Shown here: one piece after another, positions 9,187 through 17,872 of the stretch
How the letters are laid out: every line of letters starts with the position of its first letter
Position numbering within the stretch: the first letter of the stretch is position 1
Assembly: GCF_016820515.1 (NCBI RefSeq)
Contig: NZ_JADHDV010000005.1
Coordinates: forward strand, 62,001 to 126,000
DNA: 64,000 bases
Origin: Pseudoxanthomonas beigongshangi
GTDB taxonomy: Bacteria; Pseudomonadota; Gammaproteobacteria; Xanthomonadales; Xanthomonadaceae
Reading direction: 5' to 3'
Program-made: the position numbers and the translations under genes
The notes under the pieces: generated by a model
Told to the model about the DNA's origin: nothing
Seen by the model: only the letters and a program-made list of their open reading frames with translations
Database searches by the model: none

Positions 9187-10464
9187 ATGGTTTCCTCTCT
9201 TCCGCAGACCCTCGATGACTGGCTCGCCTACATCGAGCGCCAGCATCCGAAATCAATCGAGATGGGCCTGGAGCGCGTGCGCGCGGTGGCCGACGCGCTG
9301 GGACTGGCCCGGCCGGCCGCGCAGGTGATCACGGTGGGCGGGACCAACGGCAAGGGCTCGACGGTCGCTTTCATCGAATCCATCGCCCGCGCCGCCGGCT
9401 GGCGGGTGGGCGCGTACACCTCGCCGCACCTGCTGCGCTACAACGAGCGCGTGCGCATCGATGGCGACGAGGCCGGCGACGCGCAACTGATCGCCGCGTT
9501 CGCCGCGGTGGAGGCCGCGCGTGGCGAGGTGCCGTTGACCTATTTCGAATTCGGCACGCTGGCGGCGTTGTGGCTGTTCCAGCAGGCGCAGCTGGATCTG
9601 GCGGTGCTGGAAGTGGGCCTGGGCGGACGCCTGGACGCGGTGAACCTGATCGATGCCGACGTCGCGGTGATCACCACGGTGGACATCGATCACGTCGACT
9701 GGCTGGGACCGGATCGCGAGAGCATCGGCCAGGAGAAGGCCGGCATCGCACGCGCATGGAAACCGCTGGTGCTGGGCGAGATCGATTCGCCGTCCAGCGT
9801 GCTGCGCCACGCCTACGCGATTGGCGCCAACGCATTGCGGCTGGGCAGCGATTTCTTCCAGGAACCGATTGACGGGCAGCGCTGGCGCTGGCGCGAGGTC
9901 GGTGCGGAACTGGAACTGCCGAATCCATCCCTGGCCGCCCCGATCCAGCGCAACAACGCCGCCGCGGCGATCGCCGCGCTGCGCGCGCTCGGCACTCCGC
10001 CGCCGGAAGCCGCGTTCGCCGAAGGCATCGCCGCGGCGCGTCTTCCGGGGCGTTTGCAGGCCTTGGTGCGCGACGGCGTCGACATCGTCGTCGACGTCGG
10101 CCACAACCCGCAGGCCGCGCGCGAACTGGCGGCATGGCTGCGCGCGCAGCCGACCGCGCCGACGCAGTTGGTCTATGCCGCGCTGGCCGACAAGGACGCG
10201 GCGGGCGTGGTGGCCGCCTTCGATGGACTCGACGTGCGCTGGCATCTGGCAGGACTGGAGCCTGGAACCGCGCGCGGACAGGACGTGGACGCGCTCGCCG
10301 CGCGACTGGGGGAGACCGCCGCCGCGAACGGAAGCCGTCACGCCAGCGTGGCCGATGCGCTGGCCTCGGCGCGGGACGGGGCGATCAACGGCTCGCGGAT
10401 CCTGGTCTTCGGTTCCTTCCACACCGCCGCCGAAGCGCTGCTCGCCCTGCGTTCATCCGAATGA
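9187..10464 (+). CDS. folC: Bifunctional folylpolyglutamate synthase/dihydrofolate synthase
   Basis: Mur-ligase-family enzyme of 425 residues that joins glutamate to dihydropteroate and extends the polyglutamate tail of folates. The ATP loop GGTNGKGST is at residues 51-59, followed by TSPHLLRYNERVRIDG. EVGLGGRLDAVN and DIDHVDWLG (metal and substrate motifs) and a C-terminal DVGHNPQAAREL also fit FolC. The chosen ATG at 9187 follows the previous stop by two bases. It opens the conserved folC-dedD-cvpA-purF run also seen in E. coli. Confidence 0.95.
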   Translation: MVSSLPQTLDDWLAYIERQHPKSIEMGLERVRAVADALGLARPAAQVITVGGTNGKGSTVAFIESIARAAGWRVGAYTSPHLLRYNERVRIDGDEAGDAQLIAAFAAVEAARGEVPLTYFEFGTLAALWLFQQAQLDLAVLEVGLGGRLDAVNLIDADVAVITTVDIDHVDWLGPDRESIGQEKAGIARAWKPLVLGEIDSPSSVLRHAYAIGANALRLGSDFFQEPIDGQRWRWREVGAELELPNPSLAAPIQRNNAAAAIAALRALGTPPPEAAFAEGIAAARLPGRLQALVRDGVDIVVDVGHNPQAARELAAWLRAQPTAPTQLVYAALADKDAAGVVAAFDGLDVRWHLAGLEPGTARGQDVDALAARLGETAAANGSRHASVADALASARDGAINGSRILVFGSFHTAAEALLALRSSE

Positions 10465-10487
10465 CGGGAAGCCCGGAATCGGCACCG

Positions 10488-10493
10488 TATAAT
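10488..10493 (+). promoter_or_regulatory. Possible -10 element upstream of the SPOR gene
   Basis: A perfect TATAAT lies 39 bases upstream of the start at 10532, just after folC. A -35 at standard spacing is not evident (TGACGG is too far upstream). It may let the SPOR-cvpA-purF part be transcribed separately. Confidence 0.4.
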
Positions 10494-10531
10494 CCCTGCG
10501 GCATTCTCGCCGCGGCGTAGCGTGGGTTCTG

Positions 10532-11524
10532 ATGGATACTGCTCTGAAACAGCGTCTGATCGGCGCGATTGTCCTGGTCGCGCTGGCGGTCATCTTCCTG
10601 CCGATGCTGGTCAAGGGACCGGCCCCCGACAGCGGCGTTTCGGATGTGCCGCTGAAAGTGCCCGATGCGCCCGAAGGACAGTATGAAACCCGCGAACTGC
10701 CGCTGGTCACGCCGGACGGCGCCCCCGCCAACGGCGCGGTCGGCCTGCCCGCGGCGACTCCGGCGACCTCGCCCGATGCCGCCGCGCCGGCCGATCGCGG
10801 ATTGATGCCGGCGGCGACCGCCGGCGGCAACTACGCGGTCAGTTTCGGTGCCTACGCGACTGCCGCCGACGCCGATGCGGTCATCGCCCGGCTCAAGCAG
10901 GGCGGGTTGCCCGGTTACCGCGAGGCCGCCACCATCAATGGCCGCAGCGCCTACCGCGTCCGCATCGGACCCTATCCGGATCGCGCCATCGCCGAATCCC
11001 GGCGGCTGGAAGCGGTGAAGATCCGCAGCGACGTGAAGGCCCAGGTGGTGGTGCTCGATGCCGGCGCGGAGACCGCCTCGGCTCCGGCCGCCGCGACGAC
11101 CACGCCCTCGGTGGCCCAGGCCGCCGCCCCGGCACCCGCGGTGACCACCCAGGCGCTGCCGCCGGAACCGGCCAGACCCGCGCCGGCCAAGCCCGTTCCG
11201 GCGCCGGCCACGACGGCCGCCACCGCCCCGGCCAAGCCCCCGACCGCGCCGGCGGCCAAGCCGGAGCCGCCCAAGCCGGCCGCCAGCAACGTCGGCTTCG
11301 CCGTGCAGTTGGGTGCATTTTCCAAGCCCGAGGAAGCCACCGCGCTGCGCGACAAGGTGCGCGCCGGCGGCTTCAGCGCCTTCGTCGAGCAGGTCCGCAC
11401 CGACAAGGGCACCCTCAGCCGCGTGCGGGTGGGTCCGGTGGCCAGCCGCGCCGACGCCGATCAGCTGAAGGCGCAGGTGGCGGCCAAATTCGGCATCAGC
11501 GGCATGGTCCGTCCGCATCCCTGA
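10532..11524 (+). CDS. dedD: SPOR-domain inner-membrane protein (DedD-like) with two SPOR domains
   Basis: 330 residues: a short cytoplasmic N-terminus (LKQRLIG), one transmembrane helix at about 8-25, and a Pro/Ala-rich periplasmic region. A first SPOR domain covers about residues 100-175 (NYAVSFGAYAT, YRVRIGPY). A long Pro/Ala/Lys linker leads to a second at about 252-328 (FAVQLGAFSK, SRVRVGPVA). SPOR domains bind denuded peptidoglycan glycans at the division septum. Position between folC and cvpA matches dedD. E. coli DedD has one SPOR domain, so the duplication is unusual. The exact role in division is inferred. Confidence 0.85.
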   Translation: MDTALKQRLIGAIVLVALAVIFLPMLVKGPAPDSGVSDVPLKVPDAPEGQYETRELPLVTPDGAPANGAVGLPAATPATSPDAAAPADRGLMPAATAGGNYAVSFGAYATAADADAVIARLKQGGLPGYREAATINGRSAYRVRIGPYPDRAIAESRRLEAVKIRSDVKAQVVVLDAGAETASAPAAATTTPSVAQAAAPAPAVTTQALPPEPARPAPAKPVPAPATTAATAPAKPPTAPAAKPEPPKPAASNVGFAVQLGAFSKPEEATALRDKVRAGGFSAFVEQVRTDKGTLSRVRVGPVASRADADQLKAQVAAKFGISGMVRPHP

Positions 11525-11534
11525 TGCCTGACGG

Positions 11535-12128
11535 ATGCCGATGATCGACCTCGTGCTGGCCGCCGTCATCGGCGCGTCGGCCCTGTTCGGCCTGCTGCGC
11601 GGTTTCATCGGCGCACTGGCGTCGTTGCTGGCCTGGCTGCTGGCCGGCTGGGTGGCATTCCACTACGGCGCGCAGGTCGCCGGCATCCTCGCCGAGGGCG
11701 GCACGCCGGGCGCGACCGAACTGTTCGGCGGCTATGCGCTCAGCTTCATCGTGGTGATGATCGTGGTCGGCCTGGTCGGCTGGCTGGTCCGGCTGCTGGT
11801 CAAGGCGATTGGCCTGTCGGCGCTGGACCGCTTGCTGGGGCTGGCGCTGGGCCTGGCGCGCGGCGCGCTGGTGGCCTGCATCCTGATCCTGCTGGCCGGT
11901 TTCACCGACCTGCCGCGCGAGCCGTCCTGGGCGCAGTCGCGGCTGGTACCCGTGCTGCTGCCGGGCGCGCAATGGCTGAGCCGCTGGCTGCCGGAATGGA
12001 CCGTATCGGAACTGGATTTTGGCTTCGGCGCTCCGGCAGGCGATAATGGCGTCCTTCCCGCCTTGCCCCCGCCGCTGGACGAAGCCGGCGCGCAGCAAGC
12101 TCCAGATTCCCCGCCAGCTTCGAACTGA
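11535..12128 (+). CDS. cvpA: CvpA family inner-membrane protein
   Basis: 197 residues with four hydrophobic segments in the first ~120 residues. It opens MIDLVLAAVIGASALFGLLRGF as in colicin V production protein, followed by a variable hydrophilic C-terminus. CvpA is needed for colicin V export in E. coli and linked to envelope homeostasis; its biochemical function is unsettled. Two start codons (11535, 11541) are possible. It follows the SPOR gene by ten bases and precedes purF by 21 bases, the conserved order in many Gammaproteobacteria. Confidence 0.92.
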   Translation: MPMIDLVLAAVIGASALFGLLRGFIGALASLLAWLLAGWVAFHYGAQVAGILAEGGTPGATELFGGYALSFIVVMIVVGLVGWLVRLLVKAIGLSALDRLLGLALGLARGALVACILILLAGFTDLPREPSWAQSRLVPVLLPGAQWLSRWLPEWTVSELDFGFGAPAGDNGVLPALPPPLDEAGAQQAPDSPPASN

Positions 12129-12149
12129 TCGAACCGGAGAGCGTCATCC

Positions 12150-13619
12150 ATGTGCGGTATCGTCGGCATCGTCGGCAACCAGAATGTTGCCGGCCAGCTC
12201 TATGACGGGCTGACCGTCCTTCAACACCGAGGGCAGGACGCCGCCGGCATCGCCACCGCCGACGGCACCCGCCTGCGCGTGCACAAGGACAACGGCCTGG
12301 TCCGCGACGTGTTCAACGCCAAGGCCATGAGCGTGCTGGAAGGCCGCGTGGGCATCGCCCACTGCCGCTATCCCACCGCCGGTTCCGAGGGCATGGACGA
12401 GGCGCAGCCCTTCTACGTCAATTCACCCTACGGCATCGCCCTGGCGCACAACGGCAACCTGATCAACACCGAGGCGCTGCGCCAGGAAGTGTTCGCCCAG
12501 GATCGCCGCAACATCAACACCGAATCCGACAGCGAAGTGCTGCTGAACGTGTTCGCCCACGAACTGGACCTGCAGCGCACGCTGTCGCCGGAAACGGCCA
12601 TCCGCGCGGTCGCCGGCGTGCATCGCCGGGTGCGCGGCGGCTATGCCGTGGTCAGCGTGGTGCTGGGCCTGGGCCTGGTGGCGTTCCGCGATCCCAACGG
12701 GATCCGTCCGCTGGTACTGGGCAAGCGCGAGCACAACGAGGGCTTCGAATACATCGTCGCCTCCGAGTCGGCGGCGCTGGACATCCTGGGCTTCCAGCGG
12801 GTGCGCGACGTGCTCCCGGGCGAGGCGCTGGTGATCACCGCGCGCGGCGAGCTGTTCTCCGAGATCTGCGCCGAGCCGAAACAACACGCGCCCTGCATCT
12901 TCGAATACGTCTACTTCGCCCGCCCGGACTCGATGATCGACAACGTGTCGGTGCACAAGGCGCGCATGCGCATGGGCGTGAAGCTGGGCGAGAAGATCCT
13001 GCGCCTGCGCCCTGATCACGACATCGACACCATCATCCCGATTCCGGATACCTCGCGCGACGCCGCGCTGGAGATTTCCAACGTGCTGGGCGTGAAGTAC
13101 CGCGAAGGGTTCATCAAGAACCGCTACGTGGGCCGCACCTTCATCATGCCGGGCCAGAGCGAGCGGGTGAAATCGGTGCGCCGCAAGCTCAATCCGATCC
13201 ACCTGGAATTCCGCAACCGGGTGGTGCTGCTGGTCGACGATTCGATCGTGCGCGGCACCACCTCGCAGCAGATCGTGCAGATGGCCCGCGACGCGGGCGC
13301 GCGCAAGGTCTATCTCGCGTCGGCGGCGCCGCCCGTGCGCCATCCCAACATCTACGGCATCGACATGCCGGCGGTGGACGAACTGGTCGCGCACGATCGC
13401 AGCGTCGAGGAAATCGAGAAGCTGCTCGGCTGCGACTGGCTGGTCTACCAGGACCTGGAAGACCTGGAAGCGGCGGTGCGCGAAGGCAATCCGCAACTGA
13501 CCAGGTTCGATTCGTCCTGCTTCGACGGCGAGTACGTCACCGGCATCGAGTCCGGCTACTTCGAGCGCATCCAGCAGGCGCGTTCGGACGAAGCCAAGCG
13601 CAAGCGCCGGGTGTCTTGA
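12150..13619 (+). CDS. purF: Amidophosphoribosyltransferase
   Basis: Catalyses the first committed step of purine synthesis, transferring ammonia from glutamine to PRPP. 489 residues. The mature N-terminal nucleophile is Cys2 in MCGIVGIVG, so the propeptide-less E. coli-type form. HRGQDAAGI and GIAHCRYPT belong to the glutaminase domain; the PRPP-binding loop [14 protein letters not shown] marks the phosphoribosyltransferase half. GGAGAG precedes the ATG. Last gene of the folC-dedD-cvpA-purF cluster. Purine repression is known elsewhere, but I see no PurR site. Confidence 0.97.
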   Translation: MCGIVGIVGNQNVAGQLYDGLTVLQHRGQDAAGIATADGTRLRVHKDNGLVRDVFNAKAMSVLEGRVGIAHCRYPTAGSEGMDEAQPFYVNSPYGIALAHNGNLINTEALRQEVFAQDRRNINTESDSEVLLNVFAHELDLQRTLSPETAIRAVAGVHRRVRGGYAVVSVVLGLGLVAFRDPNGIRPLVLGKREHNEGFEYIVASESAALDILGFQRVRDVLPGEALVITARGELFSEICAEPKQHAPCIFEYVYFARPDSMIDNVSVHKARMRMGVKLGEKILRLRPDHDIDTIIPIPDTSRDAALEISNVLGVKYREGFIKNRYVGRTFIMPGQSERVKSVRRKLNPIHLEFRNRVVLLVDDSIVRGTTSQQIVQMARDAGARKVYLASAAPPVRHPNIYGIDMPAVDELVAHDRSVEEIEKLLGCDWLVYQDLEDLEAAVREGNPQLTRFDSSCFDGEYVTGIESGYFERIQQARSDEAKRKRRVS

Positions 13620-13623
13620 GGGC

Positions 13624-13646
13624 GGGGATTGGGGATTCGGGATTGG
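13624..13646 (+). repeat. G-rich heptamer repeat after purF
   Basis: Four runs of three to four G separated by ATT, ATTC and ATT. The same sequence recurs at 15671 and, inverted, at 15768. It sits between purF and the DUF455 gene. Four G-tracts with loops of three to four bases fit the usual G-quadruplex rule. Confidence 0.6.
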
Positions 13647-13688
13647 CAAAAAGCCGGGAACGAATTACCTGAAGCATCCAGACTTGTC

Positions 13689-14507
13689 ATGAGTGCTTTG
13701 CCGGGCAATCTGTTCGACGCCGCGCGCATCTGCCTGGATGCGGCGATCGTCGATGACAAGGTGGCGTTGACCCAGCGGTTCGCCGACGCCTTCCAGCGCG
13801 GCGAACTGGCGGTTCCGACGGAAGCACCGGCACCCGAACCGATCCGCATGCCGGGGCGACCGCCGCGACCGGCGCTGGTGCATCCGCGCGATCTGCCGCG
13901 CCGCGGCCTGGGCAATCCGCAGGGCAGGGCGGCCTTCATCCATGCCATCGCGCATATCGAGCTCAACGCCATCGATCTGGCGTGGGATGCGGTGTATCGG
14001 TTCCGTGGCCTGCCGGCGGATTTCTACGCCGACTGGGTGGGCGTGGCCTGCGACGAATCACGTCATTTCATGCTGCTGCGGGATCGCCTGCGCGGGTACG
14101 GCCATGACTACGGCGACTTCGACGCCCACAACGGCTTGTGGGAAATGACCGAGAAGACCGCGCACGACGGCCTGGCGCGGATGGCGCTGGTGCCGCGCGT
14201 GCTGGAGGCGCGCGGGCTCGATGTCACACCCGGAATGATCGTCAAGCTGCGTGAACTGGGCGACGATGCCACGGCCGACATCCTGGAAATCATCCTGCGC
14301 GAGGAAGTCGCGCATGTCGCCGCCGGGTCGCGTTGGTACCGCTGGTACTGCGAACACGCCGGCATCGAGCCGCGCGAGCGATTCCGCGAATTGTTGAAGG
14401 AGTACGCGGGCGGCTACCTGCATGGTCCGTTCAACCTGCAGGCGCGGTTGATGGCAGGCTTCGACGAGGACGAACTGCTCGCCCTGCAGGCGGAAGCGCA
14501 GCGTTAG
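13689..14507 (+). CDS. DUF455 family ferritin-like protein
   Basis: 272 residues. The region from about residue 80 has paired metal-ligand motifs of a ferritin-like four-helix bundle: IAHIELNAIDLAWD, ACDESRHFMLL, and later EIILREEVAHVAAGSRW. Three Glu and two or three His are placed as in di-iron carboxylate proteins. The family (DUF455) is widespread and its function is not established; a tRNA-hydroxylase-like oxidase role has been suggested by fold only. No clear ribosome-binding site precedes the ATG. The TAG stop runs into the first palindrome of the REP array. Confidence 0.85.
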   Translation: MSALPGNLFDAARICLDAAIVDDKVALTQRFADAFQRGELAVPTEAPAPEPIRMPGRPPRPALVHPRDLPRRGLGNPQGRAAFIHAIAHIELNAIDLAWDAVYRFRGLPADFYADWVGVACDESRHFMLLRDRLRGYGHDYGDFDAHNGLWEMTEKTAHDGLARMALVPRVLEARGLDVTPGMIVKLRELGDDATADILEIILREEVAHVAAGSRWYRWYCEHAGIEPRERFRELLKEYAGGYLHGPFNLQARLMAGFDEDELLALQAEAQR

Positions 14508-14906
14508 CGGAGCAAGCTCCGCTTTACGTGTAGCGCCGAGCTTGCTCGGCGGTGGGACGTTTCGGTGTGTGGAAGGCGCCAGCGGAGCAAGCTCCGCTCT
14601 ACGTGTAGCGCCGAGCTTGCTCGGCGGCGGGGGCGTTGCGGTGTGTGGACGGTGCCAGCGGAGCAAGCTCCGCTCTACGTGTAGCGCCGAGCTTGCTCGG
14701 CGGCGGGGGCGTTTCGGTGTGCGGATGGCATCAGCGGAGCAAGCTCCGCTCTACGTGTAGCGCCGAGCTTGCTCGGCGCGGGGGCGTTGCGGTGTGTGGA
14801 CGGTGCCAGCGGAGCAAGCTCCGCTCTACGTGTAGCGCCGAGCTTGCTCGGCGGTGGGGTGTTTCGGTACGCGGATGGCATCAGCGGAGCAAGCTCCGCT
14901 CTACGG
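14506..14906. repeat. Tandem REP array 1 (five 75-76 bp units plus a partial)
   Basis: This stretch between convergent genes holds six copies of AGCGGAGCAAGCTCCGCT (from 14506, 14581, 14657, 14733, 14808, 14883) alternating with five of GCCGAGCTTGCTCGGC. Read outward, both carry a GTAG head, so each unit is a head-to-head REP pair (CTAC-GT-GTAG) followed by a ~30-base spacer. The spacers alternate between two versions (GTGTGGA and GCGGATGG types), suggesting duplication of a two-unit block. The stop codons of both flanking genes lie in the array's first and last palindromes. This is a mobile-type REP cluster, not a CRISPR. Confidence 0.9.
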
Positions 14907-15650
14907 GGTGAAGGGCAGGGATTCGAGGATCCAATCGTTCGCGTCCACCCGCAGCACCGAGCCCTGTTCGTACCAGTCGCCCAGCACGATGCGCCGGCAG
15001 GCGCGGCCATCGATGCCGAGGTCGTGGATGGCGGGACGGTGGGTATGACCGTGGATCAACGTATCCACGCCAAACCGGCGCAGGGTGGCTTCCACGGTGG
15101 CCGGGGTCACGTCGGTGACGGTTTCGAACTGCGCACGGTCGTCCTGGATCATGCCCTGCTGGCGTGCCTGGCTGGCAGCGCGCGCCTGCGCGGCGAACGC
15201 CAGGCGCGCGGCCAGCGGTTGGCCGAGGAACTGTCGTTGCCAGGCCGGATCGCGGGTCTGCGCGCGGAACTGCTGGTAGGGGACGTCGTCGGTGCACAGC
15301 AGGTCGCCGTGCATCAACAGGGTCGGGCGGCCGTACAGGGTCACCACCGCCGGATCCGGCAGGATGCGCATGCCGGCGCGCCGGGCGAAAGCGTCCCCGA
15401 CCAGGAAATCGCGGTTGCCGCGGATGAAATACACCGGCACGCCGAGATCGACCACTTCGCGGATGCGGTCGGCCACGTAGGCGCCGGTTTCGGACGGGTC
15501 GTCGTCGCCGACCCAGGCTTCGAACAGGTCGCCCAGGATGTACACCGCCTCGGCCTGGCGCCCTTCGCGATGCATGAAGGCACCGAACAGTTCGGTGATG
15601 GCCGGGCGTTCGGCATCCAGGTGCAGATCGGAGATGAAGAGCGTGGTCAT
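14901..15650 (-). CDS. lpxH: UDP-2,3-diacylglucosamine diphosphatase
   Basis: Lipid A pathway enzyme that cleaves UDP-2,3-diacylglucosamine to lipid X and UMP on the inner face of the membrane. 249 residues of a calcineurin-like metallophosphoesterase: ISDLHLD at residues 5-11, [19 protein letters not shown], and HGHTHRPA near the C-terminus bind the two metals. Start ATG at 15650 gives [11 protein letters not shown]; a longer frame upstream only translates the G-rich repeats. Its TAG stop is supplied by the GTAG head of the last REP copy. Monocistronic; divergent from gltX. Confidence 0.94.
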   Translation of the reverse strand: MTTLFISDLHLDAERPAITELFGAFMHREGRQAEAVYILGDLFEAWVGDDDPSETGAYVADRIREVVDLGVPVYFIRGNRDFLVGDAFARRAGMRILPDPAVVTLYGRPTLLMHGDLLCTDDVPYQQFRAQTRDPAWQRQFLGQPLAARLAFAAQARAASQARQQGMIQDDRAQFETVTDVTPATVEATLRRFGVDTLIHGHTHRPAIHDLGIDGRACRRIVLGDWYEQGSVLRVDANDWILESLPFTP

Positions 15651-15670
15651 GGGGGGATGATAAGGCAGCC

Positions 15671-15798
15671 GGGATTGGGGATTCGGGATTGGGGATTGGG
15701 GGTTGGGGGTTGGGGGGATAAGCCATTCGCGGAGGAAACCGAAGTTTTCATGCGGTCGAGCTTTTCCGAATCCCCAATCCCGAATCCCCAATCCCCGC
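15671..15798. repeat. Inverted G-rich heptamer repeats between lpxH and gltX
   Basis: 15671-15719 carries GGGATTG/GGGATTC heptamers followed by GGGGGTT runs. 15768-15797 carries the reverse complement of the same heptamers. The arms (about 27 bases identical) could pair across ~50 bases of AT-richer spacer, and the G-rich arm has at least six G-tracts suitable for a quadruplex. The arms lie in the 5' leaders of both divergent genes (lpxH and gltX). The sequence is also present after purF. Confidence 0.75.
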
Positions 15799-15840
15799 CT
15801 TCAAGGTAAAATCGCCCCATTCAGTTTGCCGAGTCCGTCC

Positions 15841-17247
15841 ATGACCTGCCGTACCCGTTTCGCCCCCAGCCCCACCGGCTACCTGCATATCGGCGGTGCC
15901 CGCACCGCGCTGTACTGCTGGCTGGAGGCGCGGCATCGCGGTGGCGATTTCATCCTGCGCATCGAGGACACCGATCGCGAGCGCAGCACCCAGGCCGCCA
16001 TCGATGCGATCCTGGAAGCGATGGACTGGCTGGGGCTGGACTACGACGAAGGCCCGATCTACCAGACCCAGCGCGTCGATCGGTACCGCCAGATCGCCGA
16101 GCAGCTTGTCGCCGACGGCAAGGCGTACTACGCCTACGAGAGCAAGGAGGAACTCGACGCCATGCGCGAGGCGGCGATGGCCGCCCAGCAGAAGCCGCGC
16201 TATGACGGCCGCGCCCGCGACCTGAACCTGCCTTGCCGCGAGGATCCCAACCGGGTGATCCGGTTCAAGAATCCCACCGAAGGCAGCGTGGTGTTCGACG
16301 ATCGCATCAAGGGCCGCATCGAGATCAGCAACAGCGAACTCGACGACATGGTGATCTTCCGTCCGGACGGCTTTCCCACCTACAACTTCGCGGTGGTGGT
16401 CGATGACTGGGACATGCGCATCACCGACGTGATCCGTGGCGACGACCACATCAACAACACCCCGCGCCAGATCAACATCTACGAGGCGCTGGGCGTGCCG
16501 GTGCCGAAGTTCGCGCACATGCCGATGATTCTGGACGAACAGGGCGCCAAGCTGTCCAAGCGCACCGGCGCGGCCGACGTGATGCAATACAAGGACGCCG
16601 GCTACCTGCCGCACGCGCTGATCAACTACCTGGCGCGGCTTGGCTGGTCGCACGGCGACCAGGAAATATTCAGCCGCCAGGAGCTGATCGACCTGTTCTC
16701 GGTGGAGGACGTCAATTCCAAGGCCGCGCGCCTGGACATGGCCAAGCTGGGCTGGGTCAACCAGCATTACCTGAAGTCGGACGAGCCGGATGCCATCGCA
16801 CCGCACCTGGAATACCAGCTGCGCAAGCTGGGCCTGGATGTCGGGCAGGGTCCGCGTCCAGCCGAAGTGGTGGTGGCGATGCGCGATCGCGTGCAGACGC
16901 TGAAGGAAATGGCCGAGCGCGCCGCCGTCTGGTACCTGCCGCTGGAGAGCTACGACGAGGCCGCGGTCGCCAAGCACCTCACCGCCGCCGCGCACGCGCC
17001 GCTGGCCAAGGCGCGGGAGCTGCTGGCGCAGGCTACGGAATGGACCGTCGAGTCGGTGTCCGCCGCCCTGCACGACACCGCCGCCGCGCTGGAAACCGGC
17101 ATGGGCAAGGTTGCCCAGCCGATGCGGGTGGCGATCACCGGTACCCAGGTCAGCCCGGACATTTCCCAGACCGTCTACCTGGCGGGTCGCGAGCAGGCCT
17201 TGAAACGCATCGATGCAGCGCTTATCAAGACAGGCGGAGCTGCCTGA
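15841..17247 (+). CDS. gltX: Glutamate--tRNA ligase
   Basis: Charges tRNA-Glu; 468 residues, the usual length of a discriminating or non-discriminating bacterial Glu[21 protein letters not shown] contains the HIGH-like motif (residues 16-19), DTDRERS follows, and the KMSKS-like loop is KLSKR at 237-241. The C-terminal helical anticodon-binding region is complete. Start ATG at 15841 matches the family N-terminus (TRFAPSPTG). TAAAAT at 15807-15812 could be a -10. zur follows 13 bases after the stop. Confidence 0.96.
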   Translation: MTCRTRFAPSPTGYLHIGGARTALYCWLEARHRGGDFILRIEDTDRERSTQAAIDAILEAMDWLGLDYDEGPIYQTQRVDRYRQIAEQLVADGKAYYAYESKEELDAMREAAMAAQQKPRYDGRARDLNLPCREDPNRVIRFKNPTEGSVVFDDRIKGRIEISNSELDDMVIFRPDGFPTYNFAVVVDDWDMRITDVIRGDDHINNTPRQINIYEALGVPVPKFAHMPMILDEQGAKLSKRTGAADVMQYKDAGYLPHALINYLARLGWSHGDQEIFSRQELIDLFSVEDVNSKAARLDMAKLGWVNQHYLKSDEPDAIAPHLEYQLRKLGLDVGQGPRPAEVVVAMRDRVQTLKEMAERAAVWYLPLESYDEAAVAKHLTAAAHAPLAKARELLAQATEWTVESVSAALHDTAAALETGMGKVAQPMRVAITGTQVSPDISQTVYLAGREQALKRIDAALIKTGGAA

Positions 17248-17260
17248 AACGAGGGACCCC

Positions 17261-17761
17261 ATGCCCAAGACGCATAGTTGTACGGATCCGAAGCACCATG
17301 TCAGCGACGCGCGCGGTTTCGTGCGCGCCGTCGAACACGCGTGCCAAGAGCGCGGTCTGCGGCTGACACCGATCCGTACCCGCGTGCTGGAACTGATCGC
17401 CGACGCCGGCAAGCCGGTGAAGGCCTATGAACTGCTCGACTGGGTGCGCGCCACCAAGGGCGTGGGCGCGGACGCCCCGCCGACGGTATATCGCGCGCTG
17501 GACTTCCTGATGGCGAACGGTTTCGTGCACAAGCTGGAATCGGTCAACGCCTTCGTCGCTTGCCATCATCCCAACAGCGCCCAGCATTCGGTGCCGTTCC
17601 TGATCTGCGACCGCTGCCACAGCGCGGTGGAGCTGGAGGATCGCGAAGTGGTGGATCAACTGGAGCGGCGCGCCAAGGCGCTGGGCTTCCAGCCACAGGC
17701 GCAGACCCTGGAAGTGCACGGCCTGTGCGCCCGCTGCGCCGAAGCCGCCAGCGCGGATTGA
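17261..17761 (+). CDS. zur: Fur-family zinc uptake regulator (Zur-like)
   Basis: 166 residues. An N-terminal winged helix (LRLTPIRTRVLELI, then APPTVYRALDFLMANGFVHKLE) is followed by a dimerisation domain. That domain has the structural zinc cysteines CDRCH and CARC, and a HHPNSAQHS loop supplying histidine ligands. The spacing and the short HXX loops favour Zur over Fur. Zinc-loaded Zur represses zinc import genes; a TonB receptor with His-rich loops and a Zur-box-like site lie about 4 kb downstream. It follows gltX by 13 bases. Family certain; zinc specificity inferred from motifs and locus. Confidence 0.85.
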   Translation: MPKTHSCTDPKHHVSDARGFVRAVEHACQERGLRLTPIRTRVLELIADAGKPVKAYELLDWVRATKGVGADAPPTVYRALDFLMANGFVHKLESVNAFVACHHPNSAQHSVPFLICDRCHSAVELEDREVVDQLERRAKALGFQPQAQTLEVHGLCARCAEAASAD

Positions 17762-17778
17762 GTTGGAATGCAATTGTG

Positions 17779-17846
17779 TTGTGGGAGCGACGTAAGTCGC
17801 GATGCCTTTCGCGTACCGCTCATCGCGACTTACGTCGCTCCCACAA
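17779..17846. repeat. REP inverted pair between zur and the MFS gene
   Basis: A perfect 26-bp inverted repeat (arms 17779-17804 and 17821-17846) with a 16-base loop. Each arm contains GTGGGAGCGACGTAAGTCGC, itself a GCGAC/GTCGC hairpin with a GTGG head. This is a REPIN of a different sequence class from the GTAG arrays. It sits between convergent genes and may act as a transcript end. Confidence 0.85.
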
Positions 17847-17872
17847 GGGACATGCAGGCGTCATCCGGATGA

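Noticed and set aside
14506-14906. CRISPR array
   Set aside because: Repeats are palindromic REP pairs with nearly identical spacers, no cas genes are near, and repeat-spacer lengths do not fit.
14542-14911. Open frames running through the REP array
   Set aside because: They are repeats of the same translated palindrome with no start signal.
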